From NCBI RefSeq assembly GCF_016306625.1, contig NZ_JACOII010000016.1, positions 1,119 to 60,050 on the forward strand: DNA of 58,932 bases, written 5' to 3'. Origin of the DNA: Xenorhabdus lircayensis (GTDB lineage: Bacteria; Pseudomonadota; Gammaproteobacteria; Enterobacterales; Enterobacteriaceae). Below are positions 19,851 to 30,006 of the stretch, one piece after another. Positions within the stretch are counted from its first letter, which is position 1. Each line of letters opens with the position of its first letter. A program made the position numbers and the translations under genes. A model generated the notes under the pieces. The model was not told the DNA's origin. It was given only the letters and a program-made list of their open reading frames with translations, and ran no database searches.

Positions 19851-19869
19851 GATAATGATTATTATTTGT
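19851..19869. promoter_or_regulatory. Fur box upstream of the ECF sigma gene
   Basis: GATAATGATTATTATTTGT starts 33 bp upstream of the sigma start codon. On the minus strand it matches 12 of 14 fixed positions of the 7-1-7 Fur motif TGATAATNATTATCA. This predicts iron-repressed expression. Confidence 0.75.
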
Positions 19870-19955
19870 ATTTAGTGGAGGGAAGTCAATGTAGCATTTT
19901 AGGCTTAACCCCCTTAAAAATTAAGAGGGTTAAAAAGTGAGTGATTAAATGTCAG

Positions 19956-22265
19956 TTAGAATTGCTGTGAAATACTGAACTTGTAGTTACGGCCAATGCC
20001 CGAAACCTCTTCCCCTAAGTAAGGAGAGTAAGCACGGTTAAACAGGTTATCGATAGTGATGCGGGCTTCAAAGCCTTTCATATAAGGAGAACGCCAGCTA
20101 GCAAACAGGCCATGCAGGGCATAACCGCTGCTTTTTGGCAGTGCCCAGGATTCAGACATTGGGTCATCATCAACTGGTGAACGATCTTGCTTACGAATAA
20201 AGTCACCTTTCCAACCCATCGTCATCTGCCATTGTGGGATCTTGAACCCTAGCATGGCATGTGCAGAAGTCGGCGGAATTTCTGTAATCCAGGTTTTGCG
20301 ACCTAACCATGGATCTCGCATTGAAGCATCACGCTGGCCACGTATTGTGGAGAAAGAGAATTTACCGAATAGCGTTCTGCTGTCATAGAAAGTCTCAATT
20401 TCCAGACCTTCAATGGTATAGCCCGGCAGATTGCGATAATTTGCCAGTGGTTTTCCACATGAACTGCTAGAATCACTTTCAACTTGAGCTTCACAATACA
20501 TCCCACGTCTTTTGAAAATTTCATCTTTACCACGGTTGTGGAACAAGGTGGTGCGAATTTGCAGATTGTCATCTTTAAGCATCAGATTATCCAAATCGAA
20601 AATTGCGCCGAGGCGTACTCCTGTCATTCTTTCAACATCAAGATTACGGCTGGAGCCGGGGAGATTGGTTTCATTTGACTGAACCTCATATTGCTCGTCA
20701 ACCACGGGTGCTCGCCATGTACGGCTGATATCCGCAAACAGTGAAAGATTTTTGCTGGCTTGCCACACCATGCCTAAATGAGGCGACCAGCCAGCATAAG
20801 TTACACTACTATAGTCATGGTTTACTTTTGGTGACTTGTCGTTAAATCTATGCGCCTTATTCTCTTCACCTATATTTTTGATATGGTCGTAGCGGACCCC
20901 CGGAGTTACAGTAACATTGCCCAGTTTTAACGAATCCTGAATATATATGCTGTAAATCTGCTGACTACCGGCTGGCATATAGTAAGGTTGATAATAGCCA
21001 TAATTATACTCGGCGTTATTTTTCTTACTCTTATCGAACATTAAAACGTCGCGGTTATTCTTATGCCAACGAGTTCCCACCAATAATTCATGTTCGACTA
21101 TACCTGTTGAGAATACGCTTTTATTGCTGATATCAGCGATATTATCGATGTAAGCAACCCAGCTTTTATTACCCATTAATCCACCGAAATATTTTGAAGA
21201 ATTCTCTGGGCGGCTATCATCTTGCTTGGTTTTAGAATAAGCATAGGTCATTGTCAGATTTAGCCACGGATGATCTTCCGGTGCGATATTCCATTTGGCC
21301 GTATAGTTTTGGTCGACTTGATTACGAAAGACAAGTTTTCTCTTCCATGCCCCATCCCAGCCATATTGTTTTACATCGCTGATTGACGGAACCTCCATCT
21401 CATCCCGTTTAACCGCCCACGGCTGCTAGCCATCGGATTCGGAGCGCATGGCTGAAAAGCTCAATGTATGCGTGTCACTGGGGTAGATATTGGTTTTCAA
21501 TAAATAGGACGTTTGGTTGTTTTGCGAATACTCAAAGCGTGTGCCATCAGGGCGCTTAATATTATGACCATCGCGTTTGCTGACATAGAGCAATCCATCA
21601 ACAAAGCCGTTGGGATCTCTGCCGTATATTGCGCCACTATTGATCCATTGCCTGTCATTCGTGTGGTAGCTCTGTTTGATAAAGCCACCCCAATCCTCAT
21701 CAGGACGTAATAAGTCTGTGGCATCTTTTGTCACAATTTTGACGGAACCACCAAACCCACCATTACCATTCAGCAAATTGTGCGGCCCTTTATCAACATC
21801 TACACGCTTGATTAACTCTGGTTCAATAAAGATAGAACCCTGACGATATTTCTCGAATCCTTTTGGAGAATCATCCAGAGTGATTTTGACATCTTCTGAT
21901 TCTCCCATGCCCCAGATATTCAGTGTTTGCCCACCGGGACGCGGAGAGCCTGACATCGAAACACCGGGAAGTTGATCAAGCAATTGTGCAACGTTATCGG
22001 CTTGAGTTCGGTCAATATCTGCTTTTTTGAGCACTGAACTACCCGCACTGGTGCTATTGTGTAAACTTCCTACAACGGAAAGTGTAGATAATTTCACCAC
22101 CTCATCTTTTTTTTCAGCTTTTTGTTCAGCTGGATTTTCAATAGCGTAAACAGGGCTGGAGAATGCAGCCCCCAACACTAATGTCCCTGAGAATGTACTG
22201 CTCAAAATTTTTTGAATCACGGTTACGAGTGGGCGTTTTTCTAATTTTTGACTATTATTTGCCAT
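19956..22265 (-). pseudogene. TonB-dependent receptor interrupted by an in-frame TAG
   Basis: The frame runs from ATG at 22265 to TAA at 19956 with a single internal stop, TAG at 21428-21426 (codon 280 of 770). There is no frameshift: nine codons after the TAG rejoin the downstream frame. Residues 1-42 are a long signal peptide, KLSTLSVVG (58-66) is TonB-box-like, the plug domain follows (LLDQLPGVSMSG, GGFGGSVKIVT), and the rest is a beta barrel ending in ISQQF with terminal Phe. It resembles haem/haemoglobin-type receptors. There is no room for an N-terminal sigma-signalling domain. A Fur-like site is upstream. It is a pseudogene unless the amber codon is read through. Confidence 0.85.
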
Positions 22266-22343
22266 AAATTTCCTGGAATATGATCAAGTAAAGTATTTTC
22301 ATTGTTATAAGTCACCTGAGAAAGGAAATCGGGCAAATCAAAA

Positions 22344-22358
22344 TGAGAATTATTTTTG
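22344..22358. promoter_or_regulatory. Fur-like site upstream of the TonB-dependent receptor
   Basis: TGAGAATTATTTTTG matches 10 of 14 fixed positions of the 7-1-7 Fur motif and lies about 80 bp upstream of the receptor start. It is weaker than the site before the sigma gene. Confidence 0.45.
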
Positions 22359-22511
22359 TTTTTGTCTAGTTTGTTACGCCTTCTCAACTGCTGACTATGT
22401 CAGCAATGGGAGCAAAGTGCTTGTGGGATGTTATGGCACAGAATGGCCAGAACACTCATCGGCGAGGTCATTTACGTAAGTGCAATTTCCGTAAGTACGG
22501 GGAGTTAGTCA

Positions 22512-23027
22512 ATGAAGAAAAAGATTCTTAGTTCTCTGATCTTGGCAGGTATTGTGGCACTGATTGTTGGCTGTGATGACGCTTCTAAAAAAGCGGAAGA
22601 GGTTGCACAGCAAACTGAAGAAAGCGCAGCACAAACGAAAACTGATGCTGAACAGAAAGTCACAGGCATGATGGATAGTGCAAAAGAAAAATCGCAGGAA
22701 ATGAAGGAGAGTGCTCTGCATGAAAGCCATGGTATTGTTGATAAGTCCAAAGAAGTGCAAAGCCAAATCAGTAATTCCGTCAGTGATGTAGCCGATCAAA
22801 TGAAGTCTAAAATGGCAGATATGCAGAATGAGGCCACTAAGACAGCGGGTGATTTGATGGATAATATGAAAGCGAAAACAGGAGATATACAGCATCAGGC
22901 CACTGACAAGATCAATCAACTTTCAGATGAAATGAAGTCGAAAACGGAAGAAATAAAATCTGAGGCTGATAAAAAAACGGATGATTTACTCAATAGCCTT
23001 AAAGGTGACAGCGATAAAAAAGAATAA
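22512..23027 (+). CDS. Coiled-coil lipoprotein of unknown function
   Basis: This 171-residue protein has a lipoprotein signal peptide with lipobox LIVGC (lipidated Cys21). The rest is almost entirely helical, rich in Lys, Glu, Asp, Gln and Met, with recurring 11-residue-like blocks (KSKMADMQNEATKTAGDL, KAKTGDIQHQATDKINQL). It resembles apolipoprotein- or LEA-like amphipathic repeats. The lipidated residue is followed by Asp-Asp, the usual inner-membrane retention signal in enterobacteria. I cannot assign a function. It is monocistronic, with its own terminator. Confidence 0.75.
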   Translation: MKKKILSSLILAGIVALIVGCDDASKKAEEVAQQTEESAAQTKTDAEQKVTGMMDSAKEKSQEMKESALHESHGIVDKSKEVQSQISNSVSDVADQMKSKMADMQNEATKTAGDLMDNMKAKTGDIQHQATDKINQLSDEMKSKTEEIKSEADKKTDDLLNSLKGDSDKKE

Positions 23028-23080
23028 GGTTAATTTATCGACTCGATATCCTGTTGGTGTGAACATGAATTAATATCGCG

Positions 23081-23113
23081 AGGGTGATCTGTAAATGATC
23101 ACCCTTATTTTTA
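23081..23113 (+). terminator. Terminator after the coiled-coil lipoprotein
   Basis: AGGGTGATC (23081-23089) pairs with GATCACCCT (23097-23105) around a 7-nt loop and is followed by TATTTTT. Confidence 0.85.
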
Positions 23114-23216
23114 CATGATTTCAACTGAATTATCGTTCTATCCTTCTGACTTGACTTACTTATCTATTTAAAAGTAGGTTAGGATTTACTTTGTAAATCA
23201 CACTCAGGACATAATA

Positions 23217-23654
23217 ATGAAAATAAAACACAGCTTAGGAAGACAGGACTCCACGTTAATTCAGCAAGCGTTCACCATCCGCAAACAAATATTTACGGAT
23301 GAGCAGGGATTTGCAGCAGAAATTGATATTGATGAATACGATGATATTGCCCTGCATGTCGTGATATTTGATGATGAAAAGCCAATTGGTGTATTACGAG
23401 CGTTCCCAAAGGACAATAACGTGCTTAAAGTTGGACGTGTTGCGGTATTGAAAGATTATCGCGGTCGGGGAATAGGTCGTAAGGTCATGGAGTTTGTTGA
23501 GGATTATGGACGAAAAAATGGCATTATAACTATTGGGTTATCCTCGCAATGTCATGCTCAACCATTTTATGAAAGCCTTGGTTATCAGGCTCACGGTGAA
23601 ATTTATTTGGAAGAGGGCGCGGAACATATCTTTATGACATTGGACTTGGCGTAA
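23217..23654 (+). CDS. GNAT-family N-acetyltransferase
   Basis: This 145-residue protein has the GNAT fold: IRKQIFTDEQGF at the start, VGRVAVLKDYRGRGIGRKVME as the acetyl-CoA binding motif (Q/RxxGxG/A), and QCHAQPFYESLGYQ near the end. It resembles YjcF/ElaA-type acetyltransferases. The substrate is unknown. It is monocistronic. Confidence 0.88.
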   Translation: MKIKHSLGRQDSTLIQQAFTIRKQIFTDEQGFAAEIDIDEYDDIALHVVIFDDEKPIGVLRAFPKDNNVLKVGRVAVLKDYRGRGIGRKVMEFVEDYGRKNGIITIGLSSQCHAQPFYESLGYQAHGEIYLEEGAEHIFMTLDLA

Positions 23655-23814
23655 TCATTTTTTTGATGAATTTGAAAGAATTTGATATCGAAAAGTAATA
23701 ATTATCACTATTTGAAATATCAATACGGGAAAAGTGAGTGTGCAAACAATATTGCATGAATCACTCAATTTCCCATATTAGTAGTTTATTCTGTTTTCGT
23801 GAGAATAAATTTAT

Positions 23815-25497
23815 TTATTGATTATTTTGTGCTAATTGACGAGCAGGTACGTTATTGGCAACATAATATTTCGCCTGACTGCGTGGTAGGGGAGATCTTC
23901 CTCGAATTTTATCAGCTATTTTTTCTGCCATCATAATTGTAGTGGCATTCAAATTACCGGTAATGATTTTAGGCATAATGGAAGCATCAATAACACGCAG
24001 GTTTTTAACGCCATGCACACGTCCCTGGCCATCTACGACTGCCATTTCATCTGTCCCCATTTTGCAACTGCATGATGGGTGAAATGCAGTTTCGGCATGT
24101 TCACGAATAAAGGTATTGAGTTGTTCATCTGTCTGGATTTCTGTGCCCGGTCTGATTTCTCGTCCACAATATGGAGCCAGCGCAGGCTGAGCCATGATTT
24201 CCCGTGTAATGCGAATAACATCGCGGAATTCCTGCCAATCTTGTTCTGTTGACATGTAATTGAACAGAATGCTGGGTTGCTGACGTGGATCTCGTGATGT
24301 GATTTTCACTTGTCCACGGCTTGGTGAACGCATGGAACCAACGTGGGCCTGAAAGCTATGTTGATTGACGGCATGGTTGCCGTTGTAATTAATGGCAACG
24401 GGCAGGAAATGAAACTGAATATTTGGCCAAGCAAATTTTTCACTGGTACGAATAAAACCACCAGCTTCAAATTGATTACTGGCACCAATGCCTGTGCCTT
24501 TGAATAACCATTCAGCACCGATTTGAGGTTGGTTATACCATTTCAGTGCCGGATAGAGGGAAATGGGTTTTAAGCATTCATACTGCAAGTACATCTCAAG
24601 GTGATCTTGTAGGTTTTGCCCAACTCCCGGCAATACCTGTACCGCAGGAATGCCAAACTCGTTCAATATTTCCTCTGGGCCAACGCCTGAACGCTGCAAA
24701 ATCTGTGGAGAAGCGATTGTGCCTGCACAGAGTAAAACTTCTTTACGTGCTGCTGCTTGGGTTAAAACCGAACTATTGCCTTGATAAAAATTGACGCCGA
24801 TAGCTGTCTTTCCTTCGAATTCGAGGGTATCGGTCAAAGCATGAGTAATAATGGTGAGATTGGCGCGTGATCGCGCTTGATCCAGATAGCCACGGGCTGT
24901 GCTGGCACGACGCCCGTTAGGGGTGACAGTGCGGTCCATCGGGCCAAAGCCTTCTTGCTGATAGCCATTCAGATCATCAGTACATGGATAACCCGCTTGG
25001 ATACCCGCTTCTACCATCGCGTGAAAGAGTTCATTATTTCCCGCCTTGGGAGTCATGACACTGACTGGCCCGTCACTGCCGTGATAGTCATTTTCGCCAG
25101 TATCCCGTGACTCTGCCTTGCGAAAGTAAGGGAGGCAATCAAGATAAGTCCAGTCTTCCAGACCCAGTTGTATTGCCCAATGATCAAAGTCCATTGCATT
25201 GCCACGGATATAGCACATGCCATTGATCAGTGAAGATCCACCAAGCCCCTTACCGCGACTACATTCCATGCGTCGGTTATTCATATGGGGTTCAGGATCG
25301 GTTTCATATGCCCAGTTATAACGGGTTCCCTGCAAAGGATATGCCAGCGCCGCTGGCATTTGAGTACGGAAGTCGAATCGGTAATCTGGCCCACCTGCTT
25401 CAAGCAGCAGGACAGTAACATCGGGATCTTCCGTCAAACGAGTTGCAAGTACGTTACCCGCTGAACCTGCACCGATAATAATGTAATCAAATACCAT
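23815..25497 (-). CDS. betA: Choline dehydrogenase
   Basis: This 560-residue GMC-family FAD oxidoreductase oxidises choline to betaine aldehyde at the membrane. It has the N-terminal dinucleotide motif [12 protein letters not shown], the GMC signature region [13 protein letters not shown] and the C-terminal HPSCSCKMG with the catalytic histidine. I choose ATG at 25497 rather than 25521: GAGGGG lies just upstream and homologues begin at this methionine before FDYIIIGAG. It follows betB by 27 nt. Confidence 0.94.
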   Translation of the reverse strand: MVFDYIIIGAGSAGNVLATRLTEDPDVTVLLLEAGGPDYRFDFRTQMPAALAYPLQGTRYNWAYETDPEPHMNNRRMECSRGKGLGGSSLINGMCYIRGNAMDFDHWAIQLGLEDWTYLDCLPYFRKAESRDTGENDYHGSDGPVSVMTPKAGNNELFHAMVEAGIQAGYPCTDDLNGYQQEGFGPMDRTVTPNGRRASTARGYLDQARSRANLTIITHALTDTLEFEGKTAIGVNFYQGNSSVLTQAAARKEVLLCAGTIASPQILQRSGVGPEEILNEFGIPAVQVLPGVGQNLQDHLEMYLQYECLKPISLYPALKWYNQPQIGAEWLFKGTGIGASNQFEAGGFIRTSEKFAWPNIQFHFLPVAINYNGNHAVNQHSFQAHVGSMRSPSRGQVKITSRDPRQQPSILFNYMSTEQDWQEFRDVIRITREIMAQPALAPYCGREIRPGTEIQTDEQLNTFIREHAETAFHPSCSCKMGTDEMAVVDGQGRVHGVKNLRVIDASIMPKIITGNLNATTIMMAEKIADKIRGRSPLPRSQAKYYVANNVPARQLAQNNQ

Positions 25498-25524
25498 TGT
25501 TATCCCCTCTGTTTCAGTCATGGA

Positions 25525-27003
25525 TTAAAATAGGGATTCAAAATTGCCCAGTTCCACCTGTATTGATTTGGTTTGTGTGTAATGTTGTAGTGTGACCAGC
25601 CCATTTTCGCGGCCAACACCGGAATGTTTATAACCACCGACAGGCATGGCCGCCGGAGATTCTCCCCATGTGTTGATCCAGCAGATCCCCGCTTCCAGTT
25701 GGTGGATCACGCGGTGTGCCCGGGAAAGATCTTTGGTCACCAACCCTGCTCCTAAGCCGTAATGGGTGTTATTGGCTCGGGCAATGACTTCATCCTCCGT
25801 TTCATAAGACAGGATGCACATCACAGGGCCAAAGATTTCTTCCTGTGTAATCAGCATATCATCGGTACAGTCACTGAATACCGTTGGTGCAACAAACGCG
25901 CCTTCCGCCAGTTCACCTTCCAGCAGACGTTCACCACCACAGAGCAGGCGAGCAGGAGTATTTTTGCCGCTTTCAATATAGCGCAAAACGGATTCCATAT
26001 GTGGGAAGCTCACCAGAGGGCCAAAGTTGGTGTTGGGATCGAGCGGTGCGCCAATGCGAATGCGTCTAACACGCTCAAGAATTTTGGCTTCAAATTGTGG
26101 GAGCAGTGCTTTGGGAATAAAGACTCGTGTCCCGTTGGTGCAAACCTGACCTGAACTGAAAAAGTTTGCGATCATAGCAATATCGGCGGCACGATCTAGA
26201 TCGGCATCATCAAAGATGATCAGCGGAGATTTGCCGCCCAATTCCATTGTGACTTCTTTTAAGCTTGAGCCAGAAGCATTTGCCATGACTTTTTTGCCTG
26301 TGACAATGCCACCAGTAAAAGACATCTTGGCGATTTTAGGATGGATTGCCAGGTAATGCCCCACCTCATGACCCGCACCAGTCAAGACGTTGAACACGCC
26401 ATCGGGCAAACCTGCTTCGGTATAGATCTCAGCTAATTTCAGGGCGGTTAGGGAAGTGACTTCACTGGGTTTGAAAATCATGGCATTGCCGGCTGCCAGA
26501 GCTGGTGCTGATTTCCAGAGGGCGATTTGAATGGGGTAGTTCCATGCCCCGATACCCGCCACGACGCCCAATGGTTCACGACGCGTATACACGAAAGAAG
26601 ATTCACGCAGTGGAATTTGCTGGCCTTCAAGGGCTGGGATCAAACCAGCATAATATTCCAGTACATCAGCGCCAGTGACAATATCAACCTGCTGAGTTTC
26701 AGAAAGTGGTTTGCCAGTATCCAGTGTTTCCAATTCAGCCAGTTCATCATTGCGTTCACGCAAGATATTGACTGCCTTATGCAAGATCCGCGAACGTTCC
26801 ACCGCCGTCATGGCAGCCCAGATTTTTTGCGCTTTATGGGCGCTTTCGACGGCTAGATCAACATCCTGCTCGGTTGCGGATTGAAATTGAGCAATAACTT
26901 CGCCATTGGCTGGATTGATTGCATCAAAAGTCGTGTGGTTGGGATTGGTACTATTAACATAAGCGCCGTGGATATAAAGTTTCTGTAATCCAAAATGGGT
27001 CAT
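25525..27003 (-). CDS. betB: Betaine aldehyde dehydrogenase
   Basis: This 492-residue aldehyde dehydrogenase converts betaine aldehyde to glycine betaine. It contains the catalytic glutamate motif MELGGKSPL and the nucleophile cysteine in [15 protein letters not shown], plus the NAD-binding PWNYP region (GAWNYPIQ). It lies between betI and betA in the standard betIBA order and is probably repressed by BetI. Confidence 0.95.
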   Translation of the reverse strand: MTHFGLQKLYIHGAYVNSTNPNHTTFDAINPANGEVIAQFQSATEQDVDLAVESAHKAQKIWAAMTAVERSRILHKAVNILRERNDELAELETLDTGKPLSETQQVDIVTGADVLEYYAGLIPALEGQQIPLRESSFVYTRREPLGVVAGIGAWNYPIQIALWKSAPALAAGNAMIFKPSEVTSLTALKLAEIYTEAGLPDGVFNVLTGAGHEVGHYLAIHPKIAKMSFTGGIVTGKKVMANASGSSLKEVTMELGGKSPLIIFDDADLDRAADIAMIANFFSSGQVCTNGTRVFIPKALLPQFEAKILERVRRIRIGAPLDPNTNFGPLVSFPHMESVLRYIESGKNTPARLLCGGERLLEGELAEGAFVAPTVFSDCTDDMLITQEEIFGPVMCILSYETEDEVIARANNTHYGLGAGLVTKDLSRAHRVIHQLEAGICWINTWGESPAAMPVGGYKHSGVGRENGLVTLQHYTQTKSIQVELGNFESLF

Positions 27004-27046
27004 AGATTCTCCTTAAGAGCTTATCCATTAGGTTGTAAGCTAGAAT

Positions 27047-27643
27047 TCAGGTCATATCTGATATGCCGAGTTTCTGCTCGATGTAATTGATGGTTATCTT
27101 GAATGCCCCTTCTATGTCAAAAGGCTTGCTGCTTAACGCACTTCTCAGCCAAATACCATCAATTAATGCAGCAAGACCTTGTGCCGCCAGTCGAGCTTCT
27201 GCTTTGGGCAGGGTGCGTCTAAATTCGACACAGATATTGGAATACAAACGGCGTTCATTGACTTGTTGTAACCGATACAGGTTGGGCTGATGAATGCTAC
27301 TCGCCCAGAATGCCAACCAAGTTTTCATTGCTGCACTGCTGATTTGGCTGGGATCAAAATTCCCTTCGACAATGGCCTTCAGCCTTTGAATGGGGGTTGC
27401 GTTGTCAAGCAGGCGTAATCGGCGGGCTACTGCCATTCCCAGTTGATGCAATAAGTAACGCATGGTGGCTTCCAGTAGCCCATTTTTATCTTTGAAATAG
27501 TGGCTGATAATTCCGTTGGAGACCCCGGCTTTTCGGGCTATTTGCGCAATAGTTGCTTCCTGCATTCCAACTTCATTGACGACGGCTAATGTTGCATCAA
27601 TGAGTTGCTGTTTTCTTATCGACTGTATTCCAATTTTTGGCAT
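27047..27643 (-). CDS. betI: Transcriptional repressor BetI
   Basis: This 198-residue TetR-family repressor responds to choline. It begins [15 protein letters not shown], and its N-terminal helix-turn-helix is [21 protein letters not shown] (about residues 29-48). It heads the betIBA operon, divergent from betT, with a palindromic operator between them. The family de-represses both operons when choline is present. Confidence 0.94.
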   Translation of the reverse strand: MPKIGIQSIRKQQLIDATLAVVNEVGMQEATIAQIARKAGVSNGIISHYFKDKNGLLEATMRYLLHQLGMAVARRLRLLDNATPIQRLKAIVEGNFDPSQISSAAMKTWLAFWASSIHQPNLYRLQQVNERRLYSNICVEFRRTLPKAEARLAAQGLAALIDGIWLRSALSSKPFDIEGAFKITINYIEQKLGISDMT

Positions 27644-27689
27644 GATTTTATATTCAGCAAATCAATCACTAGGCAGCTATTAAACTTTT

Positions 27690-27713
27690 TTTTGATTGAA
27701 TGTTCAATCAAAA
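27690..27713. promoter_or_regulatory. Probable BetI operator
   Basis: TTTTGATTGAA (27690-27700) and TTCAATCAAAA (27703-27713) form a perfect 11-bp inverted repeat with a 2-bp centre. It lies 47 bp upstream of betI in the betI-betT divergent region, the expected place for a TetR-family operator. Confidence 0.8.
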
Positions 27714-27853
27714 TTAAATATGTTTTATTACAATATTTTCACAAAGTATAATCGAAATTATTCAATGTGACTTAAATTTTAATTTTAATTCAATTGGTTA
27801 TGTCCATTATTCTTTTTCTGCACTTTCACTTCCATTAATTTCAGGAACTGCCT

Positions 27854-29896
27854 ATGAGCACACAAGACAGTCCAAAAAACACTCAGAAGGATACACTGAA
27901 CTCTGTCGTTTTTTTCACTTCTGCTGGACTGATTATCATTTTTTCGTTATTCACGATTTTTTTCACTGATGCAACAAGTATCTGGATAAAAAACACCCTG
28001 AATAGGGTCTCTAAAACTTTTGGCTGGTACTATTTGCTGGCTGCTACGCTTTACATCGTGTTTGTCATTTTTGTTGCTGCTTCCCGTTTTGGTTCCATCA
28101 AATTGGGGCCAGAGCAATCTAAGCCGGAATTTAGTTTGCTCAGTTGGGCGGCTATGTTGTTTGCCGCTGGAATAGGCATTGACTTGATGTTTTTCTCGGT
28201 GGCTGAACCCGTGACGCAGTATATGCGGCCACCAACAGGTCAAGGAGAAACGATTGAAGCAGCTCGTCAGGCGATGGTGTGGACACTGTTCCACTATGGC
28301 CTGACGGGCTGGTCTATGTATGCTTTGATGGGAATTGCACTGGGATATTTTAGTTATCGTTATAACTTGCCTTTGACTATTCGTTCAGCACTTTATCCTA
28401 TTTTTGGTAATCGAATAAACGGCCCAATTGGTCATGCCGTGGATATTGCGGCAGTGATAGGGACGACTTTTGGGATTGCAACCACGTTAGGTATTGGGGT
28501 GGTACAGCTGAATTACGGCCTAAAAGTGCTTTTTGGATTGCCACAGGGCTTGGGGGTTCAGGGCGGTTTGATACTGCTGTCTGTGGTGATGGCTATTGTC
28601 TCTGTGACTTCTGGGGTGAATAAGGGGATTCGATTTTTGTCCGAATTGAATGTGCTGTTGGCACTTGGTCTGGTCTTGTTTATCTTGTTTGTGGGCGATA
28701 CTGAATTCCTGCTTAACGGGTTAGTGCAGAATGTTGGAGACTATATTAGTCGTTTCATGGGCATGACACTGAACAGTTTTGCATTTGAACGTCCGACAGA
28801 ATGGATGAATAATTGGACGCTATTTTTCTGGGCGTGGTGGGTGGCTTGGTCGCCGTTTGTTGGCTTGTTTTTGGCGCGTATTTCCCGTGGCAGAACTATT
28901 CGTCAGTTTGTTATGGGAACATTAGTCATTCCATTTGTTTTTACACTGTTATGGCTATCGATTTTTGGTAACAGTGTGTTGTATGAAATCCTTCATGGTA
29001 ATCGCCAATTGGCAGAAACCGTGCTACAACACCCGGAGCAGGGTTTTTATGGTTTGCTGGCGCTTTATCCGGCATTCACGTTTAGCGCTTCTGTTGCCAC
29101 AATTACGGGATTGTTGTTTTATGTGACATCAGCGGACTCTGGCTCGCTGGTTTTGGGGAATTTCACTTCCAATCTCAGTGATATCAATAATGATGCCCCT
29201 AATTGGTTACGCATCTTCTGGTCTGTGGCGATTGGGGTATTAACACTGGGCATATTAATGACTGACGGCATTTCTGCTTTGCAAAATACCACGGTCATAA
29301 TGGGGCTACCTTTTAGTTTTGTGATCTTCTTTGTGATGGCGGGATTGTATAAGTCATTGCGTGTAGAAGATTTTAGAAAAGCGAGTTCGTTACAAAATAC
29401 TTCTCCTACTCTTGTGCATGATAATGGTTCATTGAACTGGAAGCAGCGCCTCAGCCGTATGATGCATTTCCCTGGCACGAAAAATACCCAACGTATGCTG
29501 GATAGGGTATGTCGTCCAGCCATGCTGGAAGTCGCGAAAGAGTTAGTTTTGAGTGGTGCGAAAGCCCAATTTAATGCCCTACCCCCGAAAGAAGACAAGC
29601 GGCTGAACCCATTTGAGCTGGTTGTTGATTTGGGTGATGAACAAAATTTTGTCTATCAGATCTGGCCGCAACGTTATTCTGTGCCTGGATTTACCTATCG
29701 AGCAAGATCGGGCAAATCTTATTATTACCGGCTGGAAACTTTTCTGATGGAAGGAACACAGGGCAATGATTTGATGAATTATACGAAAGAGCAAATCATT
29801 AGCGATATTCTTGACCACTATGAAAAACATCTGAATTTTATTCACTTGAACCGCGAAGCACCGGGACAGACATTGATTTTTCCAAGTGGAGGATAA
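27854..29896 (+). CDS. betT: High-affinity choline transporter BetT
   Basis: This 680-residue BCCT-family transporter imports choline using the proton gradient. It has twelve membrane helices, the aromatic BCCT motif WTLFFWAWWVAWSPFVGLFL near residue 320, and a cytoplasmic C-terminal domain of about 170 residues that senses osmolarity in E. coli BetT. It is divergent from betIBA and so supplies substrate for glycine betaine synthesis. Confidence 0.95.
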   Translation: MSTQDSPKNTQKDTLNSVVFFTSAGLIIIFSLFTIFFTDATSIWIKNTLNRVSKTFGWYYLLAATLYIVFVIFVAASRFGSIKLGPEQSKPEFSLLSWAAMLFAAGIGIDLMFFSVAEPVTQYMRPPTGQGETIEAARQAMVWTLFHYGLTGWSMYALMGIALGYFSYRYNLPLTIRSALYPIFGNRINGPIGHAVDIAAVIGTTFGIATTLGIGVVQLNYGLKVLFGLPQGLGVQGGLILLSVVMAIVSVTSGVNKGIRFLSELNVLLALGLVLFILFVGDTEFLLNGLVQNVGDYISRFMGMTLNSFAFERPTEWMNNWTLFFWAWWVAWSPFVGLFLARISRGRTIRQFVMGTLVIPFVFTLLWLSIFGNSVLYEILHGNRQLAETVLQHPEQGFYGLLALYPAFTFSASVATITGLLFYVTSADSGSLVLGNFTSNLSDINNDAPNWLRIFWSVAIGVLTLGILMTDGISALQNTTVIMGLPFSFVIFFVMAGLYKSLRVEDFRKASSLQNTSPTLVHDNGSLNWKQRLSRMMHFPGTKNTQRMLDRVCRPAMLEVAKELVLSGAKAQFNALPPKEDKRLNPFELVVDLGDEQNFVYQIWPQRYSVPGFTYRARSGKSYYYRLETFLMEGTQGNDLMNYTKEQIISDILDHYEKHLNFIHLNREAPGQTLIFPSGG

Positions 29897-29907
29897 GATC
29901 AAGTGAT

Positions 29908-29950
29908 AAAGAATCGCCTGTGTTATATGAACTTGCAGGCGATTCTTTTA
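29908..29950 (+). terminator. Terminator of betT
   Basis: AAAGAATCGCCTG (29908-29920) pairs with CAGGCGATTCTTT (29936-29948) over 13 bp. The stem ends in T residues on one side and A residues on the other, so it can work in both directions. Confidence 0.85.
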
Positions 29951-30006
29951 TCAAAATAGAGAATTAATTTTATCGTTTAAAATTAATTAGGATATTTTTA
30001 TCCATT

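Noticed and set aside
19956-21398. Receptor C-terminal half as a separate gene starting at 21398
   Set aside because: It lacks a signal peptide and ribosome binding site, and the frame continues upstream through the TAG into the N-terminal half of the same receptor.
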